Below are positions 25,106 to 33,213 of a stretch of 64,000 bases of DNA, piece by piece. This DNA comes from an uncultured Sphingomonadaceae bacterium. GTDB lineage: Bacteria; Pseudomonadota; Alphaproteobacteria; Sphingomonadales; Sphingomonadaceae. Below the pieces are notes generated by a model, which did not search any database, was not told where the DNA came from, and worked only from the letters and a program-made list of their open reading frames with translations. Both the position numbers and the translations under genes were made by a program. Location: assembly GCA_947488625.1 (NCBI GenBank), contig CANKZR010000001.1:1984001-2048000 (forward strand), read 5' to 3'. Every line of letters starts with the position of its first letter. Within the stretch, counting starts at the first letter, position 1.

Positions 25106-26593
25106 ATGAATCTGTCCTTGATATTGCAGATGGCGGCGGATGCCATGCCCGATCGGGTGGCCCTCACGTCCAGCGATGACCAACTCACCTATGGCGAGCT
25201 TCAACGGCTTTCAGTCGCGGCGGCAAAGCGCATCGGGCCGAACCGCAAGATAGCTTACGTAGCCGAGAACTCTGCCGCGGCCCCCATCGCGCTGTTCGGA
25301 GCGGCGTTGGCCGGAGTGCCTTATGTTCCGATCAACTACCGGCTCGCGCCCGACCGTGTGGAGGCGCTGCTCCGCCGGGTTGGTCCATGTCTGCTGGTTG
25401 GCGAAGCCGATGCGGTACTGCCGCAGGTAGAGCAGATTGATCCTGCAGCCTTCCTGGCCGACCTGCGCACTTTCGACGGCGAAACCGCCCACGATATGCC
25501 TGAGGAAGAGGGCGGCATCGCGGTGGAACTGTTCACCAGCGGCACGACCGGCGAGCCCAAGGCGGCAATTCTGCGTCACAATCACCTGCTTGCCTACATC
25601 CTGGGCTCGGTTGAGTTCATGGCGGCGAGTGAGGACGAGGCGGCCCTGGTGACGGTACCGCCCTATCATATTGCGGGCGTTTCAACGGTGCTGAGCTCCA
25701 CTTATGCAGGACGCCGCACCGTGCAACTGCCCAGCTTCACGCCCGAGGCATGGATCGATCTGGCTGAACGTGAGGATATCACGCAAGCCTTTCTGGTTCC
25801 CACCATGTTGCAGCGGATCGTCGCTGTGGGGCAGGAGCGCGGCGGACTGCATCTGCCGGCGCTGCGATCGATCGCGTATGGTGGCGGCAGGATGCCTTTG
25901 TCGGTCATCGAAGCGGCCATGGAGATGTTGCCGGACGTGGCGTTCACCAATGCCTACGGCCTCACCGAGACGAGCTCCACGATCGCGCTACTGGGACCAG
26001 ATGAACACCGCGTCGCCGCCGCATCGACCGACCCGGCAATTCGTCGCCGCCTGGCATCGGTAGGCAAGCCCCTGCCGGAACTGGAGATAGAAATCCGCAC
26101 CGCGTCCGGTGCACGGTGCGAGACTGGTGAGACGGGCGACCTCTACGTTCGCGGCGAGCAGGTCAGCGGCGAATATGCCGGCGGGGCCGCCAAGGATCGG
26201 ACAGATGGATGGTTCGCGACCCGCGACCGTGCGTGCCTGGACGCGGACGGTTTCTTGTTTCTCGATGGACGCGCCGACGATGTGATCGTGCGCGGCGGGG
26301 AGAACATATCTCCAGGTGAAATCGAGGATGTGCTGGCCTCGCACCCTGCCGTTCAGGAGGCTGCAGCGGTTGGCATACCCGACGACGAATGGGGTGAGGC
26401 AATCGGGGTGGCCGTCGTGCTGCGCGATGGCATGGCGCAGCCAGAGCCGGAGGAACTGATCGATCATATCCGCGCCCAGCTGCGCTCGAGCAGGATACCA
26501 GGCGTCATCCGCTTCATCGACCAGCTGCCATACAACGAGATGGGCAAGCTTTTGCGGCGTGAGATCGGCGCCATTCTGCAAACGTCGGCATGA
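25106..26593 (+). CDS. Acyl-CoA synthetase (AMP-forming, ANL superfamily)
   Basis: This 495-residue ANL-family enzyme has the P-loop-like ELFTSGTTGEPKAAILRH (about residue 143), NAYGLTETSSTIALLG (A5), DGWFATRDRACLDADGFLFLDGR (A7/A8 hinge) and the C-terminal catalytic lysine region YNEMGKLLRREI. It would activate a carboxylic acid to its CoA thioester with ATP. It follows the small orphan gene by 12 bases, and its stop overlaps the start of the next gene (ATGA). Substrate class cannot be read reliably; the island context favours a cyclic or branched acid. Confidence 0.92.
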   Translation: MNLSLILQMAADAMPDRVALTSSDDQLTYGELQRLSVAAAKRIGPNRKIAYVAENSAAAPIALFGAALAGVPYVPINYRLAPDRVEALLRRVGPCLLVGEADAVLPQVEQIDPAAFLADLRTFDGETAHDMPEEEGGIAVELFTSGTTGEPKAAILRHNHLLAYILGSVEFMAASEDEAALVTVPPYHIAGVSTVLSSTYAGRRTVQLPSFTPEAWIDLAEREDITQAFLVPTMLQRIVAVGQERGGLHLPALRSIAYGGGRMPLSVIEAAMEMLPDVAFTNAYGLTETSSTIALLGPDEHRVAAASTDPAIRRRLASVGKPLPELEIEIRTASGARCETGETGDLYVRGEQVSGEYAGGAAKDRTDGWFATRDRACLDADGFLFLDGRADDVIVRGGENISPGEIEDVLASHPAVQEAAAVGIPDDEWGEAIGVAVVLRDGMAQPEPEELIDHIRAQLRSSRIPGVIRFIDQLPYNEMGKLLRREIGAILQTSA

Positions 26594-27819
26594 CTGACCA
26601 TCCGGCACTCGCATGGCGACGGTCGGGGTTGATGGCGGTGACAGGCCATGCGGCCGGAAGTTCGCTGGTTTGCCCCGCCGACCTCACGAGTGCTGCCGAG
26701 CGCAGTCTGGCGCGACTCCGCGCCGCTGCGCCTGATGGTCATCGCTTGCCTGCAAACGGCGCGGCGCTGCTGGGAGAGCGGGCTCGGATGCTGGGGCTTG
26801 GTCGGCACGGTCGCACTTCGGCCAATACGTTTTGTCATCTCTTCCGCGCCAGCAACGGGACCATCGCCCTCAATCTGGCGCGCGAGGATGACATGGCGCT
26901 GATGCCCGCCTGGCTGGAACGCCCGGTCACCACGCTAGAAGGTATCGCTGCGGCAATCGGCAATCGCGACGCAGCGCATTTGCTCGATCGTGGACGCGAG
27001 ATGGGACTTGCGGTGGCATGTCCGGGGACAGCAAGCGAAGTCGATACCGATGCGGAACCGCAGCGCATAGGACGGCGGCAGGAGCCGCGCGAACGAACAC
27101 CGCTGGTGGTCGATCTTTCGTCCCTGTGGGCCGGACCGCTCGCCGGTTCGCTTCTGGCGATGACGGGAGCGCAAGTGATCAAGGTCGAAAGTACCAGTCG
27201 CCCAGATGCTGCCCGGCTTGGCAACCGCATGGTCTTCGACTTGCTGAATGCGGGCAAGCTCAGCGTTGCCCTTGATTTTGCAAGTCTATCGGGTCGCAAT
27301 GCGCTGATCGATCTGCTTGTACGAGCCGACATCGTGATCGAAGGCTCACGGCCGCGCGCTCTGCGACAACTTGGCGTCCATGCAGAGGAACTGGTGCGCG
27401 CAAAATCTGGCAAGGTGTGGGTGTCCATCACCGCGCATGGGCGCAAAGGGGAAGCTGCAAGCTGGACCGGCTTTGGCGACGATGCCGCCGTCGCGGGCGG
27501 GCTGGCGACGGCGATGGAGGCAGGCTGGGGCGAACTGCTGTTCGCAGGCGACGCAATCGCCGATCCCCTGGTAGGCCTGGCTGCCGCACAAGCAGCTTGG
27601 GCGAGCTGGCTGCGCGGCGGCAGCGAGCTGCTTTCTCTTTCGTTATCGGGAACAATCGCGTCAGCCTTGCGGCGCGACGATGCCATAAACCACCAGCGAA
27701 CGGTGAACTGGCAGAGACTGGCAGAAGCCGATACTGCGCCGCTTTACCCGCTGCGGACCGCGCCACCGGCACCGCCAATGGGTGCGGACAACCATCAGGT
27801 TCTGGCGGCGGCATGCTGA
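26590..27819 (+). CDS. CoA-transferase family III protein with rearranged domain order
   Basis: This 409-residue protein's N-terminal about 170 residues resemble the distal lobe of a CaiB/BaiF protein (CHLFRASNGTIALNLAREDDMALMP). A typical family N-terminus then appears only at about residue 174 (VVDLSSLWAGPLAGSLLAMTG). A Gly-Asp at the expected catalytic position is present (LLFAGDAIADPLVGLAAA). It thus looks circularly permuted or assembled from two lobes and lacks a full distal domain. ATGA overlap with the ligase and a 7-base overlap with the amidohydrolase place it firmly in the operon. Activity is uncertain. Confidence 0.82.
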   Translation: MTDHPALAWRRSGLMAVTGHAAGSSLVCPADLTSAAERSLARLRAAAPDGHRLPANGAALLGERARMLGLGRHGRTSANTFCHLFRASNGTIALNLAREDDMALMPAWLERPVTTLEGIAAAIGNRDAAHLLDRGREMGLAVACPGTASEVDTDAEPQRIGRRQEPRERTPLVVDLSSLWAGPLAGSLLAMTGAQVIKVESTSRPDAARLGNRMVFDLLNAGKLSVALDFASLSGRNALIDLLVRADIVIEGSRPRALRQLGVHAEELVRAKSGKVWVSITAHGRKGEAASWTGFGDDAAVAGGLATAMEAGWGELLFAGDAIADPLVGLAAAQAAWASWLRGGSELLSLSLSGTIASALRRDDAINHQRTVNWQRLAEADTAPLYPLRTAPPAPPMGADNHQVLAAAC

Positions 27820-29159
27820 TTAGGAACGCCGACCTGATGGGACGTCTTTGCGATGTGCGCGTTACCGGGGGGCGCATCGCCGCAATTGGCCATTTGCAAC
27901 CTGAGGAAGGCGAACAGCTTCTCGACGCGGGCAACGGGGCGTTGCTCCCCGGTTTGCACGATCATCACATCCACCTGAACGCAGCAGCTGCGGCTCGCAC
28001 GTCGATTACCTGCGGACCGCCTGCCGTCGGTTCGGCGGACGATCTGGTTGCCGCACTGCATGACGCGCCGGGCACCGAATGGCTCCGCGGCATCGGCTGG
28101 CACGCTTCTGTGACGGGTGAGATCGACCGTCAGTGGCTCGACCGAAACGGTCCGGCTCGGCCCATTCGCATCCAGCATCGCGGCGGCCGCATGTGGGTCG
28201 TCAATACCTTGGCGGCAGAACTGCTCGATATTGACTGTCCTGCCGACGGACGCTTGATCGACCGCGACACGCAATTGGCAGCGGCTCGCCGCGACCCGCC
28301 AGACCTTGCCGCTCTGGGCGAAGCGATGGCGCGCCATGGTATCACCGGCGTAACGGACACGACCCCGCGCAACGATGACCGCGATGCGGAGCATTATGCC
28401 CGGTGTGGAATGCCGCAGCGCATCGCGGTGATGGGCGGTCCGGCGATGACCGACGGCGGGACCAGCGGCCTCCCGGTGATTGCGCGTAAGCTGCACTATC
28501 ACGACCACGACCTGCCTCCGCTGGCCGACCTGGCCAGGCTTGTAGCGCGGGAACACGAACGTGACCGCCCGGTGGCCGCCCACTGCGTGACCGAAGCGGA
28601 GTTGTGGCTGGTGCTGGCAGCGATCGAGCAATCCGGACCGCACCCGGGCGACCGCATCGAACACGCCGCTCTGTGCAGCGACGACGCCATGGAGGCGATT
28701 GCCCGCCTTGATCTCACGGTCGTGACCCAGCCGCAATTCTTGACAGAGAGGCAAGCGGCCTACCGCGCCGAGGTCCCTCCCCACCAGCACGCGCAGCTTT
28801 GGCGTTTGGGCGCGTTTCTGCGGCACGGTGTTCGCCTGGCAGCTGGCAGCGACCATCCCTTCGGTGGCCTTGGCCCATGGCAGGCAATGGCAGCGGCCTG
28901 TAACCGGCCCGATGGTTTCGGGCATGACGAAGCGATCAGCCCCGAACAAGCGCTCGCGCTTTATACCAAGCCTGTCTGCAATGCCGGCGCACCATCCCGG
29001 CAGGTCGAGGCGGGCACCGTGGCCGATCTTTGTCTCCTGTCCCGCCCATGGCAGGACGTGCGGCTGGATCTTGGCGCTGTCCGGGTGCAGGCCACGATCA
29101 TCGGCGGTCGGTTCGCCTATCAGCGGAGCTCATCCACAAGGCCCCAGGCCAGCGCCTGA
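27813..29159 (+). CDS. Amidohydrolase-superfamily protein, YtcJ-like
   Basis: This metal-dependent hydrolase of about 448 residues has the N-terminal metal motif LPGLHDHHIHLNA, internal histidines in VAAHCVTEAE and RIEHAALCSDD, and the C-terminal LAAGSDHPFGGLGPW aspartate. The ATG at 27813 overlaps the previous stop by 7 bases. The gene runs 40 bases into the end of the convergent enoyl-CoA-hydratase-like gene. It probably hydrolyses an amide, lactone or cyclic imide. In a CoA pathway this could open a lactone formed by Baeyer-Villiger-like oxidation, but that is speculation. Confidence 0.85.
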   Translation: MLIRNADLMGRLCDVRVTGGRIAAIGHLQPEEGEQLLDAGNGALLPGLHDHHIHLNAAAAARTSITCGPPAVGSADDLVAALHDAPGTEWLRGIGWHASVTGEIDRQWLDRNGPARPIRIQHRGGRMWVVNTLAAELLDIDCPADGRLIDRDTQLAAARRDPPDLAALGEAMARHGITGVTDTTPRNDDRDAEHYARCGMPQRIAVMGGPAMTDGGTSGLPVIARKLHYHDHDLPPLADLARLVAREHERDRPVAAHCVTEAELWLVLAAIEQSGPHPGDRIEHAALCSDDAMEAIARLDLTVVTQPQFLTERQAAYRAEVPPHQHAQLWRLGAFLRHGVRLAAGSDHPFGGLGPWQAMAAACNRPDGFGHDEAISPEQALALYTKPVCNAGAPSRQVEAGTVADLCLLSRPWQDVRLDLGAVRVQATIIGGRFAYQRSSSTRPQASA

Positions 29160-30058
29160 CGAGCACGGACCCGCGCCATCGACAGCGCCATCCAGACGGT
29201 CCGGTGCCGTCCGATCCGCCCCGCAACGCTGACCGTTCCGCCCGCGCCGGGGATCAAGCCATAGGCAAGTTCGGGAAGCTGAAACCATGCCCGCTTGCTA
29301 GCGGTCAAATGCTTGGCGAATGCGGCCATCTCCAGCCCCGCTCCGATCGCCGCGCCATCGACGTGCACGTGCAAACGCTGATGCAGGCGGAGCAGGCGGC
29401 TGGCCGGCAAGCGCACCGTTCGGATCGCGTGCGCCGTTGCGGGATCGCTGACCGTGCCGAACTCCCCTACCGCGCCGCCGGTGCTGAACACACGGCCGCT
29501 AGCCTCTAGCGAAACCTGTTCGATTTGCTGGTCGAGAACCGCCACATCCAGCGCCTCGCACAGGGCGTCCCGCATGGTCGTGCCGATTTCATTCCGACGA
29601 TCGGGGTCGTTCAGGACAAGGCGCAGGTGCGAACCCGTTCGCTCGACCAGAAGTGGCGCGGCATTACCAGACAAGCTCGTGGAACCATCCGGGCGGGAGC
29701 GTTGCCAACGCCGGAACTCCTGCCCGTGCTGTACCGCCGCATAGGCAAGGCTTTCGGCTGTCAGTGCCGCAGCGGGGGGAAGCGGCCGCGTCATCCGCAT
29801 CAATTGCACGAGTACGCTGGCCGTGAAGGGAGCGTTCGCGACGTTGCGCATGACGCGCACGACCTCATCGGCTGTCAATCGGGTATCGCAAGCGGGATCG
29901 AAAGGCCCAACTCCCAGCACCGGACATGGGAAACGCTCGACCAGGTCGGGATCGACTGGGCCGACCGCTGTATCCACCAATAGCGCGGGCCTAGCGGTGA
30001 GCGGCCCCACATCCTGCGGGTCCATCCACGCCAGCGATTGCGGTTCGAGCAACTCCAT
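29120..30058 (-). CDS. Enoyl-CoA hydratase/isomerase homologue with N-terminal extension
   Basis: This 312-residue protein has a crotonase-like part starting only at about residue 120 (PLLVERTGSHLRLVLNDPDRR), with EASGRVFSTGGAVGEFG, VDGAAIGAGLEMAAF and FQLPELAYGLIPGAGGTVSVAG. The first 115 residues are not part of a normal hydratase and contain SLAWMDPQDVGPLTARPALL. The C-terminal helices are short. Start MELLEPQSL at 30058. It is the only minus-strand gene within this part of the island. It overlaps the amidohydrolase 3' end and diverges from the TetR gene. A hydratase or isomerase role is plausible. Confidence 0.78.
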   Translation of the reverse strand: MELLEPQSLAWMDPQDVGPLTARPALLVDTAVGPVDPDLVERFPCPVLGVGPFDPACDTRLTADEVVRVMRNVANAPFTASVLVQLMRMTRPLPPAAALTAESLAYAAVQHGQEFRRWQRSRPDGSTSLSGNAAPLLVERTGSHLRLVLNDPDRRNEIGTTMRDALCEALDVAVLDQQIEQVSLEASGRVFSTGGAVGEFGTVSDPATAHAIRTVRLPASRLLRLHQRLHVHVDGAAIGAGLEMAAFAKHLTASKRAWFQLPELAYGLIPGAGGTVSVAGRIGRHRTVWMALSMARVRARQALAWGLVDELR

Positions 30059-30117
30059 GTCACCCGTCTGCCACTTCGCCGCAACAACTGCCACGATTTT
30101 ACCAATTGACAGCAAAC

Positions 30118-30141
30118 AATATCTGAACGAATATCAGAACA
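30118..30141. promoter_or_regulatory. Tandem 12-bp repeat, candidate TetR operator
   Basis: AATATCTGAACG (30118-30129) is followed directly by AATATCAGAACA (30130-30141), with 10 of 12 bases identical. The same bases also contain an inverted repeat TCTGA-N7-TCAGA (30122-30138). The site lies between the divergent hydratase-like and TetR genes, 12 bases before the TetR ATG, as expected for an autoregulatory operator. Function is inferred from position and symmetry. Confidence 0.5.
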
Positions 30142-30152
30142 GGATTCGGAAA

Positions 30153-30854
30153 ATGACTGATAAACCCCTCACCCTTTCGCCAAGCGCCACCGACGATGGC
30201 CCAAGCCCCGTGGGACGTCCGCGCCTGTTGACGCGCGAAGCCATTCTCGATGCGGCGTTGGAACTGGGGCTGGAAGCGCTGACCATGAAGCGGCTGGCGG
30301 CCAAGCTGGGTACCGGGGCGGCGACGCTTTACCAGTATTTCGACAATCGCGACGCCTTGTTGCGTGCGGCTGCGCTGCATGCGTTTCAGGACATGCACCT
30401 GCCGTGCGATACCGACCAGCATTGGACAGAGTTCGCGCGCGACCACGCTCGCATCATGCAGGCTGTTCTGGTCGAGAACCCATCGGCAATTTCCCATTAC
30501 GTGCAGGCGGATTACGGTTTCGAGGTGCAGATCGAGATGGTCGAACACTTCCTCGCCACGATGCAGCGGCGCAGCTTCAGCGCCGAAGAAGGCATGGTGT
30601 TGCTGCGCGGTGTAACGATGGCGTCCATGAGCGGCGCGATGGAGATCATTCGCGAGCGCGCGTTCCTGGCTCGCGGAACCAAGCCGACCGATGTGCTTGA
30701 TCGGCAGCTTGCCGCGGCGCCGGAAGCCGATTTTCCCCTGACGCGATCCGTACGCGCTCAGCTTGCGGCTCCGGCAGATACCCTGCTCGACCAGTTCCTG
30801 GAACCGGTCCTGCAGGCCTGGTTGCTACGCCGGGGTGAACAAATGCCGGAATGA
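30153..30854 (+). CDS. TetR-family transcriptional regulator
   Basis: This 233-residue TetR regulator has a helix-turn-helix at about residues 25-70 (AILDAALELGLEALTMKRLAAKLGTGAATLYQYF), preceded by a flexible N-terminus, and an all-helical ligand-binding domain behind it. It lies at the centre of the island, divergent from the hydratase-like gene and 49 bases before the SDR that opens the P450/Rieske operon. It is the best candidate for the island's local regulator, and a CoA thioester or the substrate may be its ligand. Confidence 0.9.
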   Translation: MTDKPLTLSPSATDDGPSPVGRPRLLTREAILDAALELGLEALTMKRLAAKLGTGAATLYQYFDNRDALLRAAALHAFQDMHLPCDTDQHWTEFARDHARIMQAVLVENPSAISHYVQADYGFEVQIEMVEHFLATMQRRSFSAEEGMVLLRGVTMASMSGAMEIIRERAFLARGTKPTDVLDRQLAAAPEADFPLTRSVRAQLAAPADTLLDQFLEPVLQAWLLRRGEQMPE

Positions 30855-30903
30855 ACGAAGATTGGGCAAAGCCGGCAATCGGATAAGCCCACAAGGAGGA
30901 TGC

Positions 30904-31773
30904 ATGGACAGTTTCAAGGGTAAGAACGTTGTCATCACCGGGGCCGGTTCAGGCGTCGGCAGAGCGCTTGCTCGCCGCTTTGCGCGCGAAGGTGCCAATC
31001 TGCTCCTGGCGGACATCGAAGAAGACCGCGTAAAAAGTGTCGCTCAGGATATCGGCTCGGGGGCCGAGGGAATCGGCCTTGACGTTACCGACCGCGATGC
31101 AGTGTTTGCCATGGCGGACCAAGCTTATGAACGCTGGGGTCATGTCGATGCCGTCTTCAACAATGCAGGCGTTGGCGGAGGCGGCGGAGCGACCAACTGG
31201 GTCACGCCGGAAAAAGCCTATCGCTGGGCTCTGGAGGTAAACTTTTTCGGTCCGCTGCATGGCCTGCATGCCTTCCTGCCGCGAATGGTCGAGCGGGGCG
31301 AAGAAGCGATCATCTCTGCCACTTCGTCGGGGGCGGGCCTCGTCTTTCCGCCGATGAGCCATGCCTACTCCGCGTCCAAGGCAGCGCTGATTGCCTTGTG
31401 GGAAACGACCCAGCACCAGCTTGATATGAACAGTTCGCGCGTACGGGCGGCCCTGCTGTTCCCCGGCCCCCATGTTGTAAATTCCGACCTCATGAATTCG
31501 CAGCGCAATCTGCAGACGCAATATGATGATCCGGCGCTGCGCGCAGGCAGCGGCATCAACTCTATCGAGACGTTCCAGGCAAGCATGAAGATGGTGATCG
31601 GACACGAGGTCGAGCTGACAGAACCGGAGGATTTCGCGGATTACACCCACGATGCACTGCTCAGCGACAAATTCTGGGTGCTGCCGCTCACGGAAAAGAC
31701 CGAGAAGGCAATCCGCAAGCGGACAGAGGAAATGCTGACGCAAAGCCACCCCACCCTTCCCCAGATGCTTTGA
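30904..31773 (+). CDS. Short-chain dehydrogenase/reductase
   Basis: This 289-residue SDR has TGAGSGVG at residues 12-19, NNAG near 87, Ser in SATSSGAG (about 142) and the YSASK pair Tyr155/Lys159. It is longer than a FabG because of an extended C-terminal region (about 200-289). A strong AAGGAGGA sits just before the ATG, so it is probably the best-expressed gene of the following operon. It probably oxidises an alcohol to the aldehyde or ketone used by the adjacent aldehyde dehydrogenase. Confidence 0.9.
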   Translation: MDSFKGKNVVITGAGSGVGRALARRFAREGANLLLADIEEDRVKSVAQDIGSGAEGIGLDVTDRDAVFAMADQAYERWGHVDAVFNNAGVGGGGGATNWVTPEKAYRWALEVNFFGPLHGLHAFLPRMVERGEEAIISATSSGAGLVFPPMSHAYSASKAALIALWETTQHQLDMNSSRVRAALLFPGPHVVNSDLMNSQRNLQTQYDDPALRAGSGINSIETFQASMKMVIGHEVELTEPEDFADYTHDALLSDKFWVLPLTEKTEKAIRKRTEEMLTQSHPTLPQML

Positions 31774-31782
31774 GGTGCCGCG

Positions 31783-33213
31783 ATGAACGACATGAACCCT
31801 GCAACAACGTATGATCACGACTTCTCCGCCATGTTCGAAAAGCTGCACGACCGATCGCTGGAACTGGCAGCCACGAGTGCCGAGGAGCGCGTCGAGAAAA
31901 TCAAGCGGCTCTACCGTGCGGTGTATGATCTGAGGCACGAGATAAGCCGGACAGGTCACTCCGAGCTGGGCATGGACGGCAAGATGCACCTTGTGCCGCT
32001 CAAGGGCGAGGTCGAGTTCGTGTGCGAACGGCTGGCAGGGTGGATGGAGCGCGAGCCGGTGGAAGACGTACTGGCGCTGCAGGGGCGCAAGGGATTCATC
32101 CATTACGAGCCCAAGGGCGTGGTGCTGCATCTGGCCACCTGGAACAGCCCGGTATTGATTGCCATTTCCCCGCTGATCGGCATGATCGCGGCTGGCAACG
32201 CGATCGTGGTGAAACCTTCCGAGATCACGCCCAATTCCGCTGAACTGGTGCGCAAGATCATCGACGGGGCCGATCTGGCGGACGACATCGCCGTCGTCAC
32301 CGGCGGACCGGACGTGGCCGAATCGCTGCTGAAGCTTCCGTTCAATCACATCTGCTATGTGGGCAACAACCGAGTGGGCAAGCTGGTGATGAAGGCGGCT
32401 GCCGAACACTTCGCGGGTGTCACGCTAGAAATGGGAGGCAAGAACCCGGCAATAGTAGCTGCCGACGCAGATGTTGCGGATGCTGCGGCCAAGCTTGCAT
32501 TCGCGCGCAATCTCATCTCGGGGCAGGTATGCCTCGCCCCCGATTACGTACTGGTCGAAGAGCAGGTTAGGGAGGCTTTTACGAGTGCACTCGTCAGCAG
32601 TCTTGAACAGATGTTCAACCCCGAGGGCGCTGGCTTTGACAAATCGAAGGATCTTGCCCGCATCGTCAACGCGCGCCATGCCAGCCGCATCAAGGAGCTG
32701 ATCGATGATGCGACCGGCAAGGGCGCGGAAATCGTTCACGGCGGAAACGTGGATGTGGACAGCTGCTTTGTGGAGCCCACAGTCATTACCGGCATCACCG
32801 ATGACATGGCTATCGCGCAGGAAGAGGTCTTTGGCCCAGTCATTGCCATCAGCGGCGTTGCTTCGAACAAGGCGGCGATCGATGAAATCGCCAAGCGGCC
32901 AAAACCGCTGGCCATCTACATCTTTACCTCCTCACGCGAAACCGCCGACTGGTATCTTGCGAATACGCGGGCGGGCACCAGCGCCATCAACAATGCCGTG
33001 GTGCAGGCGAATATCCCGACCCTGCCGTTCGGCGGCGTCAATCACAGCGGTATTGGCAGGCTCGGGGGTCATGCCGGCTTCAAGGAGTTTTCCAATGCCA
33101 GGTCGGTGGTGGAAGACGCTCTGAACCCTGCCGAAGGCACGCCGATGACCTATCCGCCCTTTCCAGCCGAAGCTGCGATGTTCATCGATATGCTTCTGAC
33201 GCCGAGCGACTGA
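31783..33213 (+). CDS. Aldehyde dehydrogenase (coniferyl-aldehyde-dehydrogenase-like)
   Basis: This 476-residue NAD(P)-dependent aldehyde dehydrogenase of the shorter class 3/coniferyl aldehyde type has ATWNSPVLIAISPLIGMIAAG, KPSEITPNSAELV, TLEMGGKNPAIV (general base Glu) and SGQVCLAPDYVLV with catalytic Cys250. It would convert an aldehyde to the acid, the substrate for the ligase. Its stop overlaps the P450 start codon (TGATG), and it follows the SDR by 9 bases, so it belongs to one operon. Confidence 0.93.
   Translation: MNDMNPATTYDHDFSAMFEKLHDRSLELAATSAEERVEKIKRLYRAVYDLRHEISRTGHSELGMDGKMHLVPLKGEVEFVCERLAGWMEREPVEDVLALQGRKGFIHYEPKGVVLHLATWNSPVLIAISPLIGMIAAGNAIVVKPSEITPNSAELVRKIIDGADLADDIAVVTGGPDVAESLLKLPFNHICYVGNNRVGKLVMKAAAEHFAGVTLEMGGKNPAIVAADADVADAAAKLAFARNLISGQVCLAPDYVLVEEQVREAFTSALVSSLEQMFNPEGAGFDKSKDLARIVNARHASRIKELIDDATGKGAEIVHGGNVDVDSCFVEPTVITGITDDMAIAQEEVFGPVIAISGVASNKAAIDEIAKRPKPLAIYIFTSSRETADWYLANTRAGTSAINNAVVQANIPTLPFGGVNHSGIGRLGGHAGFKEFSNARSVVEDALNPAEGTPMTYPPFPAEAAMFIDMLLTPSD

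Noticed and set aside
30949-32409. Minus-strand open frame of 486 codons across the SDR and aldehyde dehydrogenase genes
   Set aside because: It spans two real plus-strand genes and their junction; no motif or ribosome site supports it.
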